Assembly (NCBI GenBank): GCA_905236195.1
Contig: CAJOOX010000096.1
Coordinates: 1 to 13,505, forward strand
Direction of reading: 5' to 3'
Length of the DNA: 13,505 bases
Source of the DNA: an uncultured Bacteroidales bacterium
GTDB taxonomy: Bacteria > Bacteroidota > Bacteroidia > Bacteroidales > UBA3663
Shown piece by piece: positions 1-7,938 of the stretch. The position numbers and the translations under genes were made by a program. Below the pieces are notes generated by a model, which made no database searches, was not told the DNA's origin, and saw only the letters and a program-made list of their open reading frames with translations. Position 1 is the first letter of the stretch. Each line of letters begins with the position of its first letter.

Positions 1-702
1 CTGGGCTTCCAGCCCCATGAGATGGAGATCCTGATCGGTGCCCTCAAACAGCAGTCGTCCGTGATGGTACGTTCGGTATTCTCGCACTTTGCAGGCGCCG
101 ACGACAGCAGGTTCGACGACTTCACGGCTGAGCAGATTCGCCGGTTCTCCTATTGTGCCGACCGCCTGCGTGAGGCCTTCCCCCACCAGATTCTCCGGCA
201 CATCCTCAATTCGGCTGGCATAGAAAGGTTCCCGCAATATCAGTTCGAGATGTGCCGTCTGGGCATCGGTCTGTACGGTTTCGAGGCCTCGTCGACCGAC
301 ATGAATCTGGAATGCATCTCGACGCTGAAGAGCACCATCCTGCAAATCAAGGAGATTCCTGCCAGCGAGACTGTAGGCTACAGCCGCAAGGGTGTGCTGA
401 ACCGCACCTCTCGCATTGCGATGGTTCCCATCGGATATGCCGACGGCTACGACCGCCGTCTGGGCAACGGTCATGCCCGGATGCTGGTTCACGGCAAGTC
501 GTGTCCTACGGTAGGTAATGTCTGCATGGATGTGACCTTCCTCGATGTGACCGACTGTCCGGAAGCCCGTGAAGGGGACCAGGTCGTCATCTTCGGCCGC
601 GACCTTCCCATCTCAGAACTGTCCGACACGCTCGGCACAATCTGCTACGAGGTCATGAGCACGATGTCCAACCGCATCAAAAGGGTTTATTACAAAGAAT
701 AA
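1..702 (+). CDS. alr: Alanine racemase, C-terminal part (5'-truncated by window edge; possibly the end of a MurF-Alr fusion)
   Basis: PLP-dependent racemase making D-alanine from L-alanine for peptidoglycan. The frame is open from base 1, so the gene starts outside the window. The visible 233 residues begin with LGFQPHEM, matching the end of the family's HRLGF segment, so the PLP-binding lysine lies upstream. The catalytic tyrosine is in ETVGYSRKG (Tyr codon 379-381). Other family blocks are VPIGYADGYDRRLGNG, VGNVCMDVTFLDV and the C-terminal CYEVMSTMSNRIKR. In Bacteroidetes this domain is commonly fused behind MurF (UDP-MurNAc-tripeptide:D-Ala-D-Ala ligase), but the MurF part would be outside the window, so the fusion is inferred. 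The next gene starts 30 bp after the TAA stop on the same strand. No frameshift is seen. Confidence 0.95.
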   Translation: MGFQPHEMEILIGALKQQSSVMVRSVFSHFAGADDSRFDDFTAEQIRRFSYCADRLREAFPHQILRHILNSAGIERFPQYQFEMCRLGIGLYGFEASSTDMNLECISTLKSTILQIKEIPASETVGYSRKGVLNRTSRIAMVPIGYADGYDRRLGNGHARMLVHGKSCPTVGNVCMDVTFLDVTDCPEAREGDQVVIFGRDLPISELSDTLGTICYEVMSTMSNRIKRVYYKE

Positions 703-732
703 CCCGTTCTCCCCAATCCAAACATTCTCCGC

Positions 733-1968
733 ATGCAATTCCGTTATTTACACCTGCTGCTCCTTGCCTGCTGTCTGATGACGGCTGGCAGGGCAGCCGA
801 ACGGGCCGACGCCAGCCTGCGCAAGTGGGCGGAAAGCGCTGGCCTTTCCTGTTACCCCTTTCATGAGGCTGCCGTCTATACCGACGGCCACACCAAGTTC
901 CGCGCAATGCTCGACGATATCGATGCCGCCGGCCAGACGGTGGATATCGAATACTTCATCTATGCACCCGACTCCATCGGAAGGTTGGTGACGGAACATC
1001 TGCACCGCGCGGCACAGCGCGGCGTGCGGGTACGTCTCCTAATTGACGACTACAAATCGCGGATGCGCAATTACGGCTACGACCAGGCATGGCTCGACTC
1101 CATGGCAACTCTCGGTATTGAGACGCGGCTTTTTGACCCGATGACCTTCCCCTGGGTGAACCGCATTTTCCGCGACCACAGAAAGGTGGTGGTGATCGAC
1201 GATACGATATCCTGGGTGGGCGGTCTCAATGTGGCCGACTATTACCTGAACGGCAATCCCGAGACCTACGGGGGATGGCGGGATACCCATGTGCGTATCA
1301 CAGGCCGTCTGGCGGCCGTACCCTTCGGCGAATCCTTCCTGCGCCAATGGACTCACGGGGAAGACAGCGCTGCAGGCCAGGCTTCACCGAGTGCCCTCCG
1401 TTCGGTGACGGGACAGGATGTGATTTTCTTCGAACGCGGACGTTCGTCCCATGCCAGTAAAGCCGAAACAAGGCGGGCCTATGTGGCCGCCTTCCGTTCG
1501 GCGCAGAAGAGTATCCGGATTGTCAATCCCTATTTCATGCCCACAGCAAGCGTGCGCCGTGCCCTCATCGATGCCATCGACAGGGGAGTGGATGTTCAGA
1601 TTATCCTGCCCCTCGTGAACGACGAGCCCACGCTAGGGGCGGGAAATCTCAACTTCGCCCATCGGCTGGTGCGCCACGGAGCCAGGGTCTATCTCTACAA
1701 AGGTGCATTCCACCACAGCAAAATCCTGATGGTGGACGACTGTTATTGTATGATCGGTTCGGCCAATCTCAACAGCCGGTCCCTGCGCTGGGATTACGAG
1801 GCCTCCTGTTTCCTGCTCTCACCCGAAGTGACTGCTGAACTGACCGCAATCTTCAACCGCGACCTTGAAGCGTGCGACCTGATGACGACAGAATATTACA
1901 AGTCTCAGAAGCCGGGGCTGCGGGCTAAGGGATGGATAGTGAATCATATTTTCACTCCTTTGCTATAA
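733..1968 (+). CDS. Exported phospholipase D / cardiolipin synthase-like protein (two HKD motifs)
   Basis: 411-residue PLD-superfamily protein with two HxKxxxxD motifs: H149/K151/D156 (followed by WVGGLNVADYY) and H328/K330/D335 (followed by the typical GSANLNSRS). Both half-sites are intact, so it should be active as a phosphodiesterase or phosphatidyl transferase on phospholipid head groups. The N-terminus has a short hydrophobic stretch (residues 5-17). It could end at an A-x-A-type site near residues 19-22, or use Cys13 in LLAC as a lipobox; I cannot decide between them. Bacterial cardiolipin synthases usually carry two N-terminal membrane helices, which are missing here, so an exported soluble or lipid-anchored PLD is the better description. 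It lies 30 bp behind the racemase and is probably co-transcribed with it. Confidence 0.88.
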   Translation: MQFRYLHLLLLACCLMTAGRAAERADASLRKWAESAGLSCYPFHEAAVYTDGHTKFRAMLDDIDAAGQTVDIEYFIYAPDSIGRLVTEHLHRAAQRGVRVRLLIDDYKSRMRNYGYDQAWLDSMATLGIETRLFDPMTFPWVNRIFRDHRKVVVIDDTISWVGGLNVADYYLNGNPETYGGWRDTHVRITGRLAAVPFGESFLRQWTHGEDSAAGQASPSALRSVTGQDVIFFERGRSSHASKAETRRAYVAAFRSAQKSIRIVNPYFMPTASVRRALIDAIDRGVDVQIILPLVNDEPTLGAGNLNFAHRLVRHGARVYLYKGAFHHSKILMVDDCYCMIGSANLNSRSLRWDYEASCFLLSPEVTAELTAIFNRDLEACDLMTTEYYKSQKPGLRAKGWIVNHIFTPLL

Positions 1969-1993
1969 AAATCGGCGGATTTTGTATGTTTTT
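1968..1993 (+). terminator. Candidate weak intrinsic terminator after the PLD gene
   Basis: AAAATC (1968-1973) and GATTTT (1978-1983) form a 6-bp stem with a GGCG loop, followed after five bases by five Ts (1989-1993). The stem is short and A/T-rich. Its position directly behind the stop codon and ahead of an independent promoter supports a terminator, but weakly. Confidence 0.3.
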
Positions 1994-2033
1994 GCACTAA
2001 ATTTGTAAATAATAAAAGAAATTTTCCATAAAA

Positions 2034-2065
2034 TTTGGTTTTTTGAAATTATTTTGTTATCTTTG
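2034..2065 (+). promoter_or_regulatory. Bacteroidetes-type housekeeping promoter for asnA
   Basis: TTTG at 2034-2037 (-33 element), then exactly 20 bp, then TATCTTTG at 2058-2065, which matches the Bacteroidetes -7 consensus TAnnTTTG at every fixed position. The asnA ATG lies 21 bp downstream, giving a 5' leader of roughly 15 nt. The surrounding 1969-2060 stretch is A/T-rich with no other gene, and no riboswitch or operator is visible in it. Confidence 0.8.
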
Positions 2066-2086
2066 CGCCCACAAAAACATGCGACA

Positions 2087-3124
2087 ATGTCAAAATTAGT
2101 CATACCCCAGAACTATAGCGCATCGCTCGATCTGCCTCAGACCGAGATTGCCATCAAGCGTATCAAGGACTTTTTCCTGTCCTCGCTCAGTACGGAGCTG
2201 CGTCTCCGTCGTGTTACAGCCCCTCTCTTTGTGCTCCGTGGCCTCGGCATGAACGACGACCTGAACGGAGTGGAGAGAGCCGTGAATTTCCCCGTGCGTG
2301 ACATGAACGACGCGCGGGCTGAGGTGGTTCACAGTCTTGCCAAATGGAAAAGGGTAACCCTCGCCGAATATAACATTGCTCCCGGCCGCGGCATCGTGAC
2401 CGACATGAATGCTATCCGTGCCGATGAGGAACTCGATAATATTCACTCGCTGTATGTGGACCAGTGGGACTGGGAACGCGTCATCCGCAAGGAAGACCGC
2501 AAGACGGCTTTCCTGAAGTGTATCGTCCGCAAAATATGGTCGGCCATCCTCCGCACGGAGTTCCATATCTCGGAAATCTATCCCGAACTGAACTGTTTCC
2601 TGCCTGAAGATGTTTTCTTCATCCACAGCGAGCAGCTGCGCGAATTGTATCCTGACCTCAGTCCCAAAGAGCGCGAGGATGCCATATGTCAGAAACACGG
2701 AGCTGTATTCATCATGGGCATTGGCGGCAAATTGGGCGACGGCAAGGAACACGATCTCCGCGCGCCCGACTATGACGACTGGACAACGCCCAACGAAGAA
2801 GGATTCCTGGGCCTGAACGGCGACCTGCTGGTGTGGTATCCGATTCTGAACCGTTCGATAGAACTCTCCTCCATGGGTATCCGTGTGGACGAAGAAGCCA
2901 TGCTGCGTCAGTTGAAACTGACGGGCAAGGAAGAGCGCACATCGCTCTACTTCCACAAGCGGCTGCTGGAAGGCACGCTGCCGCTTTCAATCGGCGGCGG
3001 TGTGGGACAGAGCCGACTCTGCATGGTGCTCCTGCACAAGGGTCACATCGGCGAGGTGCAGTCCTCTATCTGGCCCGACGATATGCGCAAGGCCTGCCGC
3101 GAGGCGGGGATGCCCCTAATCTGA
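2087..3124 (+). CDS. asnA: Aspartate-ammonia ligase (asparagine synthetase A)
   Basis: Makes asparagine from aspartate, ammonia and ATP (giving AMP and PPi) in the cytoplasm; the fold is related to class II aminoacyl-tRNA synthetases. The 345-residue product matches E. coli AsnA (330 aa) along its length. Near-identical blocks are VHSLAKWKR (82-89), SLYVDQWDWERV (121-132), GIGGKLGDG (211-219), HDLRAPDYDDW (222-232), LNGDLLVW (243-250), ELSSMGIRVD (259-268) and the glycine-rich GGGVGQSRL (303-311). I chose the ATG at 2087 (MSKLVIPQ). An in-frame ATG at 2054 lies inside the promoter and would add 11 residues the family lacks. The gene has its own promoter and ends before a hairpin, so it is probably monocistronic. 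Confidence 0.97.
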   Translation: MSKLVIPQNYSASLDLPQTEIAIKRIKDFFLSSLSTELRLRRVTAPLFVLRGLGMNDDLNGVERAVNFPVRDMNDARAEVVHSLAKWKRVTLAEYNIAPGRGIVTDMNAIRADEELDNIHSLYVDQWDWERVIRKEDRKTAFLKCIVRKIWSAILRTEFHISEIYPELNCFLPEDVFFIHSEQLRELYPDLSPKEREDAICQKHGAVFIMGIGGKLGDGKEHDLRAPDYDDWTTPNEEGFLGLNGDLLVWYPILNRSIELSSMGIRVDEEAMLRQLKLTGKEERTSLYFHKRLLEGTLPLSIGGGVGQSRLCMVLLHKGHIGEVQSSIWPDDMRKACREAGMPLI

Positions 3125-3155
3125 AATCATTAAAATTGAAACCTGACTAAATAGA

Positions 3156-3190
3156 AAAGGCCTGCCCTTCGGGACAGACCTTTAGTTTTT
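3156..3190. terminator. Bidirectional intrinsic terminator between asnA and the convergent glycosyltransferase gene
   Basis: AAAGGCCTGCCC (3156-3167), loop TTCG (3168-3171), GGACAGACCTTT (3172-3183): a 12-position stem with two C/A mismatches, closed by a stable TTCG tetraloop. AGTTTTT follows on the + strand. On the - strand the stem is followed by a shorter T-rich stretch (CCTTTTCTATTT). It lies 31 bp after the asnA stop and about 20 bp after the opposing gene's stop, so it can serve both convergent genes. Confidence 0.75.
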
Positions 3191-3203
3191 ATGGTGCTTC
3201 GGG

Positions 3204-4325
3204 TCAGGCTTTCTTAACCAGCGAATCATAAACTTCGGCGACCTGCCCGGCAATGTGGTCCCAGTTGTATTTCTTCATCTCATAGACCTGTTTCTGGTAG
3301 GGGAGGTCGACATTCTCCTGGAGTTTGGCCACAAGTTCGGGGATGTCGCCGCAATGGAAATAGTGGTTGGCGGGAAGTCCCACCTCCTTGTTGGCCGGGA
3401 TGTCGCTCACAATAATCTTGGACCCATAGCTCATGGCCTCAAGCAGGGCGATGGGCAACCCCTCGTGGGAAGAGGGGAGGACGTAGCAACGGCAATGGTT
3501 GAGCAACGCCTGGAGCCGTTTCCCCTTGATGAAGCCGGTGAGCACGACGCCGCGTTCGTAGGCCATGCGTTTGAGCCGGATGGAGTAATCGTCCTCAAAG
3601 TCCGAGTCGCCGGCGATGACGAGTTTGCATCCGTGGTTTTCGATTTTGGAGAATGCCTCAATGAGCTGATGCAGGTTCTTCTCGGGTGCAAAACGGCACA
3701 TACCCAGGATGTATTTTCCCTCCTCGATACCGAGTTCCTCGAAGTAGAGGGGGTGGGATACATCCTCCGCGGGGGTCACACCATTATATATAAGGTGCAT
3801 CTTCTTGTGGATGCGGTATTTCTTCTCGAGGAGCCGCAAGATGACCTGGGAGATGACGATGACCTCGTTGGCAAAGAGTGCTCCCATGGCTTCGCCGAAA
3901 CGGAGCATCAGTTTGGCGGCCCATCCCCACTTTTCGCGTTCATAGTCCTGGCCGTGATGGGTGAAGACAACCTTGAGGCCCAACAGCCGGGCCAGGGGGG
4001 TGAGGATGGCGGGCCCGCAGGCATGGATATGGATAATCCGGGCATGCAGTTTCTTGGCTTTCCAGACGGCACGCCATGTGTGGATGATGGCCTCGAAGGA
4101 TTTGCTCTTGGGGGCATCGATATCCACGAGATCCACGCCCGAGAACTTGCGGAAATTGTCGCGGACATAACTCTTGCGACGGATGACGGTGACGTTGTAG
4201 CCCTTGGCAACGATGCGCGGGAAGAGTTCCTCACAATGCGTTTCGACACCGCCCATGATGTTGGGGATGCCGCGAGTGCCGGTGACGACGATTTTGATTT
4301 TATCCTCGGGTAAATCCTGTTTCAT
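3204..4325 (-). CDS. Glycosyltransferase family 4 (GT-B fold)
   Basis: 373-residue retaining-type GT-B glycosyltransferase, expected to move a sugar from an activated nucleotide sugar to a glycan or lipid-linked acceptor at the cytoplasmic face. The N-terminal domain opens with VVTGTRGIPNIMGGVETH (13-30), the glycine-rich loop of this GT4 group. HIHACGPA (99-106) and FTHHGQDYE (121-129) follow. The C-terminal nucleotide-sugar domain has YNGV (180-183), RFAPEKNL (211-218), IAGDSDFEDD (237-246) and the EX7E signature E288/E296 in SSHEGLPIALLEAM. There is no signal peptide or membrane helix. The gene starts 14 bp after the radical SAM gene and is almost certainly co-transcribed with it. The acceptor and sugar cannot be read from the sequence; a capsule, LPS or glycoprotein pathway is possible. 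Confidence 0.9.
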   Translation of the reverse strand: MKQDLPEDKIKIVVTGTRGIPNIMGGVETHCEELFPRIVAKGYNVTVIRRKSYVRDNFRKFSGVDLVDIDAPKSKSFEAIIHTWRAVWKAKKLHARIIHIHACGPAILTPLARLLGLKVVFTHHGQDYEREKWGWAAKLMLRFGEAMGALFANEVIVISQVILRLLEKKYRIHKKMHLIYNGVTPAEDVSHPLYFEELGIEEGKYILGMCRFAPEKNLHQLIEAFSKIENHGCKLVIAGDSDFEDDYSIRLKRMAYERGVVLTGFIKGKRLQALLNHCRCYVLPSSHEGLPIALLEAMSYGSKIIVSDIPANKEVGLPANHYFHCGDIPELVAKLQENVDLPYQKQVYEMKKYNWDHIAGQVAEVYDSLVKKA

Positions 4326-4339
4326 TCGCTTGGAAAAAA

Positions 4340-5404
4340 TTACAGTTCGTGGAGGTCGCCCTGAGAGGGATCCTGTCCCACATCATGCCATTGGGGACAG
4401 ATGCAGGCCGGAAGACCGCGCAGAGACCTCCATTTGTTGCGTAGCGCCCAGAGCGCTGGATATTTGACATATTTGTGCATGACGGGCGATGCTGTGCCCA
4501 CCATCCAGCAGTTCTTGGGGCAGGTGCGCACTTTGGCTCTCACTTCCCGGGCACGTACACTTTGCCAAATGCTCATGAAATCGGCCTGGTGGATGTTGCC
4601 CATAGACTCTTTCCAGTATTTTTCTTCCAATCCGTTGCAGGGATAGACTTCTCCCCAGGGATCGATGAAGAAGTTGGCGGTACCGGCCTCGCAGGGCAGC
4701 ATTCTCCGTCCACGGTTGATATAGTTGATGAGCCCCATGTTGAACCAGGCACGGAACCAGGATTTGGGGCTTCGTTCGTTGAGCTGCCAGTTGATGAGGG
4801 TCTCGAAATCGGCATTGACCTGCGACTGGTTGGTAATCCGGTTGTCGTCCTTATGGAAGTAGTAACTGTTGTGGAAGGCAGCGGTAGCGAACTCCATGCC
4901 CAGCGAACGGGACAACTGGTAGAGCGCCAGCATGTCGGTGGAATTGCTGTTGGAGATGGTGCAGCCGAAACCGATGTCGCGCAGCCCCATATCCTTGAGG
5001 GTGAGCAGGGTGCGAAGTCCTTTGTCGAATCCGCCGGCGCGGCCGCGCAGTTCATCGTTTTTCTGGGACAGTCCCTCGATTGATATACGGATTCCTATCT
5101 TGGGGAAGCGTCGGGCCAGTGCGATGACACGGTCTTCAAACCACCCGGAGGTGGAGATGACGATGCGAGGGGAATGGCGGTAGCACTCTTCCACAATATC
5201 GGCCAGGTCTTCACGGATGAAAGGCTCGCCGCCGGTGAGGTTGATGAATTTCAACTGAGGCAGGGTTTTGAGGTCTGCGGCAGAGAGTTCTTCATCCGCG
5301 CGCGTAGGATGCTGCCAGATGTTACACATCTTGCATCTCATGGGGCAACGGTATGTGAGAATCAAGCTCGCGTCGGTGGGGCTTGGAATTTCGGGTGTCG
5401 GCAT
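4340..5404 (-). CDS. Radical SAM protein with C-terminal SPASM-type domain
   Basis: 354-residue radical SAM enzyme. C20, C24 and C27 (YRCPMRCKMCNIW, CX3CX2C) bind the SAM-cleaving 4Fe-4S cluster, and GGEP (58-61) is the SAM-binding motif. The C-terminal part has C238, C256, C295 and C299 in a SPASM-like arrangement (LPCEAGTANFFIDPWGEVYPC, then MGNIHQADFMSIW, then CPKNCW) that would hold auxiliary Fe-S clusters. Two further cysteines, 334 and 336, are near the end. SPASM proteins modify peptides or other small substrates. I see no precursor-peptide ORF beside it, so a RiPP role is unsupported. The close downstream GT4 gene suggests a shared cell-surface or glycan-related pathway, but that is inference. 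The start at 5404 puts the first cluster cysteine at residue 20, as usual for the family. Confidence 0.9.
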   Translation of the reverse strand: MPTPEIPSPTDASLILTYRCPMRCKMCNIWQHPTRADEELSAADLKTLPQLKFINLTGGEPFIREDLADIVEECYRHSPRIVISTSGWFEDRVIALARRFPKIGIRISIEGLSQKNDELRGRAGGFDKGLRTLLTLKDMGLRDIGFGCTISNSNSTDMLALYQLSRSLGMEFATAAFHNSYYFHKDDNRITNQSQVNADFETLINWQLNERSPKSWFRAWFNMGLINYINRGRRMLPCEAGTANFFIDPWGEVYPCNGLEEKYWKESMGNIHQADFMSIWQSVRAREVRAKVRTCPKNCWMVGTASPVMHKYVKYPALWALRNKWRSLRGLPACICPQWHDVGQDPSQGDLHEL

Positions 5405-5425
5405 GCCATTCTGTTTTATATTTGT

Positions 5426-5457
5426 AAAACGTATGCGCGCATGCTTTATTGCTTAAA
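5426..5457 (-). promoter_or_regulatory. Candidate promoter for the radical SAM-glycosyltransferase pair
   Basis: On the - strand TACGTTTT (5433-5426) matches seven positions' worth of the TAnnTTTG consensus except the final G, with TTTA (5457-5454) 20 bp upstream as a poor -33 element. It lies 21 bp before the ATG, the same spacing as for asnA. A perfect 10-bp palindrome ATGCGCGCAT (5433-5442) touches the -7 element and could be an operator. The rest of the 67-bp gap is A/T-rich. The gene pair could equally be read through from the ABC gene. Confidence 0.3.
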
Positions 5458-5471
5458 ATATTAAATATTTT

Positions 5472-6155
5472 TCAGATATTTTCAAAATTGAAGGTTGCGG
5501 GGTTGGCGTTGGAGAAAATTCCGTTGTGCAGATACCAGATCCTGTCGGCCGCGGAAACCGCCTGCTCGAGGTCGTGGGTTGACAGCAGGACGGCCTTTCC
5601 GCCGTTGTGGGCAAGGCTGGCGAGCAGGGAGAACAGGTCCTTTCGGGAGGGATAGTCCAAAAACGCCGAAGGTTCGTCAAGGAGCAGATAGGACGTACCC
5701 TGGGCCAGCGCCCGGGCCAGCATCACTTTCTGTTTCTCGCCGTCGCTCAGGGTGTGGAAAAGCCGGTCGGCGAGGGATTGGATTCCGATGGAGAGCAGAG
5801 CCTGGTCGGCCGCCTCGTAGTCGCTGCTGCCGAGGTGACCGACAAGGTCGGTATAGGGAAGGCGTCCCGAGGCTGCAATCTGACGCGCTGTGGTGTGGCG
5901 CAGGTCGGGCAGGTGGGTGAGCACCACAGACAGGTGGCGGGCCAGTTCCTGAGGCGACATCTGCTGCAAGAGCCGGTCGCCGATACGGATTTCTCCGCCT
6001 AGGGGAGGCAGCAGGCCTGCAAGGGTGCGCAGCAAAGTGGATTTGCCGCTACCGTTTCGGCCCACGAGGCACACGAACTCCCCGGGGGTCAAACTGGCTG
6101 TAACGGGACCGCATACGGGGTGGTCGTAGCCTGTTGTAAGAGATTGCAGGTACAT
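5472..6155 (-). CDS. ABC transporter ATP-binding protein, FecE/BtuD-like (siderophore/haem/cobalamin type)
   Basis: 227-residue ATPase of the importer group that energises uptake of iron chelates, haem or vitamin B12 across the inner membrane. Walker A is GRNGSGKST (32-40), the signature is LSDGE (136-140), Walker B is LLLDEP (157-162) and the H-loop is STHD (192-195). The Q-loop region reads SVVLTH, without the usual glutamine; from memory, related Bacteroides ATPases show a similar VVLT, so this need not mean inactivity. I chose the ATG at 6155 (MYLQSLTTGY), which gives the normal family N-terminus and lies 4 nt after the nucleotidase stop. An upstream in-frame ATG at 6197 would overlap that gene by 38 bp. 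No permease (FecCD-like) or binding protein is in the window, so the partner and substrate are unknown. Confidence 0.9.
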   Translation of the reverse strand: MYLQSLTTGYDHPVCGPVTASLTPGEFVCLVGRNGSGKSTLLRTLAGLLPPLGGEIRIGDRLLQQMSPQELARHLSVVLTHLPDLRHTTARQIAASGRLPYTDLVGHLGSSDYEAADQALLSIGIQSLADRLFHTLSDGEKQKVMLARALAQGTSYLLLDEPSAFLDYPSRKDLFSLLASLAHNGGKAVLLSTHDLEQAVSAADRIWYLHNGIFSNANPATFNFENI

Positions 6156-6159
6156 GCCT

Positions 6160-7935
6160 TTAGTGAGCGTCGCGGTAGTCAGCCATTTCGCGGGCACGGG
6201 CAGTCTGCCACCATGCTGCGGGCAAAATCCGGAAATTGCCGTTCACCCTGGGCGTGATGGTTTTGTGCGTTTGGATATAATCCGCAATATAGTGGCGCAC
6301 ATCGAGTTCGGAGGCCATCACAGTCCGGCTCTCGATGGTGGCACGGTCCCATCCCAGTCCCTTGGAGAAGAAATCTCCACCGCCACAAGCCTGATAACTG
6401 TTGATGGCTACGTTGTATTGCCGGATCTGGTCGAAAGGTTCGCCCGAAACGAGCGACTTGACAGAAACGCGCTGACCGGCAGGCTTGGAAACGTCAACCG
6501 TGTAGTTGATACCGGCGGCATAGGTGTAGTTGAAGGTGGGCCATTGCATGACAGAGCCATACTGGTTTTTCAGCACAGCCCCGGTTTCATCGTGCCTGTA
6601 GGCGAGGAGTTCGTCGGAGGCCGAATGCATGTGGTTGTACTGATTGGCATAGCCGTATTCCAGATATTTCACAATTTCCCCGCCCGACATTTTTACCGTA
6701 AAGAGTCGGTTCTCATATTTATATATGGAGAAGAGATCGCGCATGGTGATGGTCCCGGCGTTGATATGAGCAGAAGGGGAGAGGACGGATGCAAACGAGA
6801 TGTCGGCTTTGGTGGCCCATAACTGCACATCCTGGATCAGATCGATAAGGGCAGAAGGTCCGAATGGAGAGTCGGCTCCGTCGAGGGGTTCCGTAAGTGT
6901 GCCGACAGGAGCATCGATGAAATGGTTCACGGCCTCGACATCGGCAGCATAGTGCGATGAGAATACCGTATCGACAGGCACATCAGTCATGGGGACGTTC
7001 TGTGTTTTGACGGTCTTGATATACTTTTTCGTTTTGGGGTCCATCGAGAGATGGATGTCGGCCCGTCCTACAAAGAGGGCGCGTGTGCCGGCATCCAGAA
7101 CGGGTACGGTATCACCTGCCACATTCACAATCCCGAATGCTGCGGGTGTATGGTCGTGACCGGTGAGAATGAGGTCGAAGCCCGGCACCTTGACCGCGAC
7201 GGGAACCGACCCGTTTTCGTTCTTGGGAGTGTCCATGTCGGCACCTCCGTAGGTGGGATCGCTGCCTGCATGGAAGAGACCGATGAGGATGTCGGGATGT
7301 TCGTTTTCCTGAATATAGGGAACCCATTGCCTGGCACATTCAACCATGTCCTGGAATTCAAGACCGGGCCAGAGAGAAGCGGGGAGCCAAGCGGGGATGT
7401 TGGGGGTAATCATACCAAGGACGGCGACGCGGACGTTATGCCATTCCCAGACGGCGTAGGGCTTGAAAGCCGGACGTCCGGAGGCTGTATCAATCGCGTT
7501 GGCGCACAGGATGGGCATATGCAGTTCGCCCGGCAGGCGTTTTTTATAGAGGTCCGGACCGGCCTCAATGTCGTGGTTGCCCAAGCCTATTGCATCATAG
7601 CCGATTTCGTTGGCCATGCGTGTGAAGATGTGTGCACTGGCCGTATCTACATAATCGTAGTAGTAAAGCGAGGGCTGTCCCTGCAGATAGTCGCCTGTGT
7701 CGAAGAGCAGCAAGTTGGGCGATTTCGCACGTTCCTGTTTAACATAAGCCGATACATTGGCCAGAGAGTGGGCAGCGGGACGGTTGGCGGCGAAATTGAA
7801 CGGGAGGAGAGCTCCGTGAACATCCGTTGTGTAGAGAATCACAATGTCGGCTTCTTCGGGTCGTGTAAACAGCCTGCATGAAGACATAAGAACAGACAAA
7901 AGCGCTATCAGCGCCGGATAATAAAACTTTTTCAT
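6160..7935 (-). CDS. Lipoprotein 5'-nucleotidase / 2',3'-cyclic-nucleotide phosphodiesterase family, catalytically intact (array gene 4)
   Basis: 591-residue two-domain metallophosphatase expected to remove phosphate from nucleotides, or open 2',3'-cyclic nucleotides, outside the inner membrane. Residues 1-20 are a lipoprotein signal (K2-K3, hydrophobic core, LMSSC with Cys20). All metallophosphatase ligands are visible: D38/H40 (TTDVHG), D82 (DTGDYLQG), N120/H121 with E124 (GNHDIE), H222 (LFHAG), H260/H262 (TGHDHT). The C-terminal nucleotide-binding domain (about 345-560) has ISFASVLS, a KYEN segment at 406-409, the AAGINYTVD block and the glycine-rich NSYQACGGGDF loop. These resemble CpdB/YfkN cyclic phosphodiesterases more than UshA, which carries NGGIR and PFGN there. 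It is the last of four paralogues, 52 bp behind the third; the ABC ATPase follows after 4 nt. The exact substrate is not readable. Confidence 0.9.
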   Translation of the reverse strand: MKKFYYPALIALLSVLMSSCRLFTRPEEADIVILYTTDVHGALLPFNFAANRPAAHSLANVSAYVKQERAKSPNLLLFDTGDYLQGQPSLYYYDYVDTASAHIFTRMANEIGYDAIGLGNHDIEAGPDLYKKRLPGELHMPILCANAIDTASGRPAFKPYAVWEWHNVRVAVLGMITPNIPAWLPASLWPGLEFQDMVECARQWVPYIQENEHPDILIGLFHAGSDPTYGGADMDTPKNENGSVPVAVKVPGFDLILTGHDHTPAAFGIVNVAGDTVPVLDAGTRALFVGRADIHLSMDPKTKKYIKTVKTQNVPMTDVPVDTVFSSHYAADVEAVNHFIDAPVGTLTEPLDGADSPFGPSALIDLIQDVQLWATKADISFASVLSPSAHINAGTITMRDLFSIYKYENRLFTVKMSGGEIVKYLEYGYANQYNHMHSASDELLAYRHDETGAVLKNQYGSVMQWPTFNYTYAAGINYTVDVSKPAGQRVSVKSLVSGEPFDQIRQYNVAINSYQACGGGDFFSKGLGWDRATIESRTVMASELDVRHYIADYIQTHKTITPRVNGNFRILPAAWWQTARAREMADYRDAH

Positions 7936-7938
7936 CGC

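Noticed and set aside
2054..2086. Upstream in-frame ATG (2054) as the asnA start.
   Set aside because: It overlaps the -7 promoter element, so it would not be in the transcript, and it adds residues the family lacks.
3255..4313. Open frame of about 350 codons on the + strand opposite the GT4 gene.
   Set aside because: The - strand frame carries clear GT4 motifs; the + strand product is Asp/Gly/Val-rich without any motif, so it is a shadow.
4340..5404. A RiPP cluster built around the radical SAM/SPASM enzyme.
   Set aside because: No small precursor ORF, peptidase or dedicated exporter is visible beside it; the neighbours are a glycosyltransferase and an importer-type ATPase.
5455..5471. A/T-only inverted repeat AAAATATT/AATATTTT just after the ABC ATPase stop, as a terminator.
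   Set aside because: The stem has no G/C pair, the loop is unclear and no clean T-run follows on the - strand; too weak to call.
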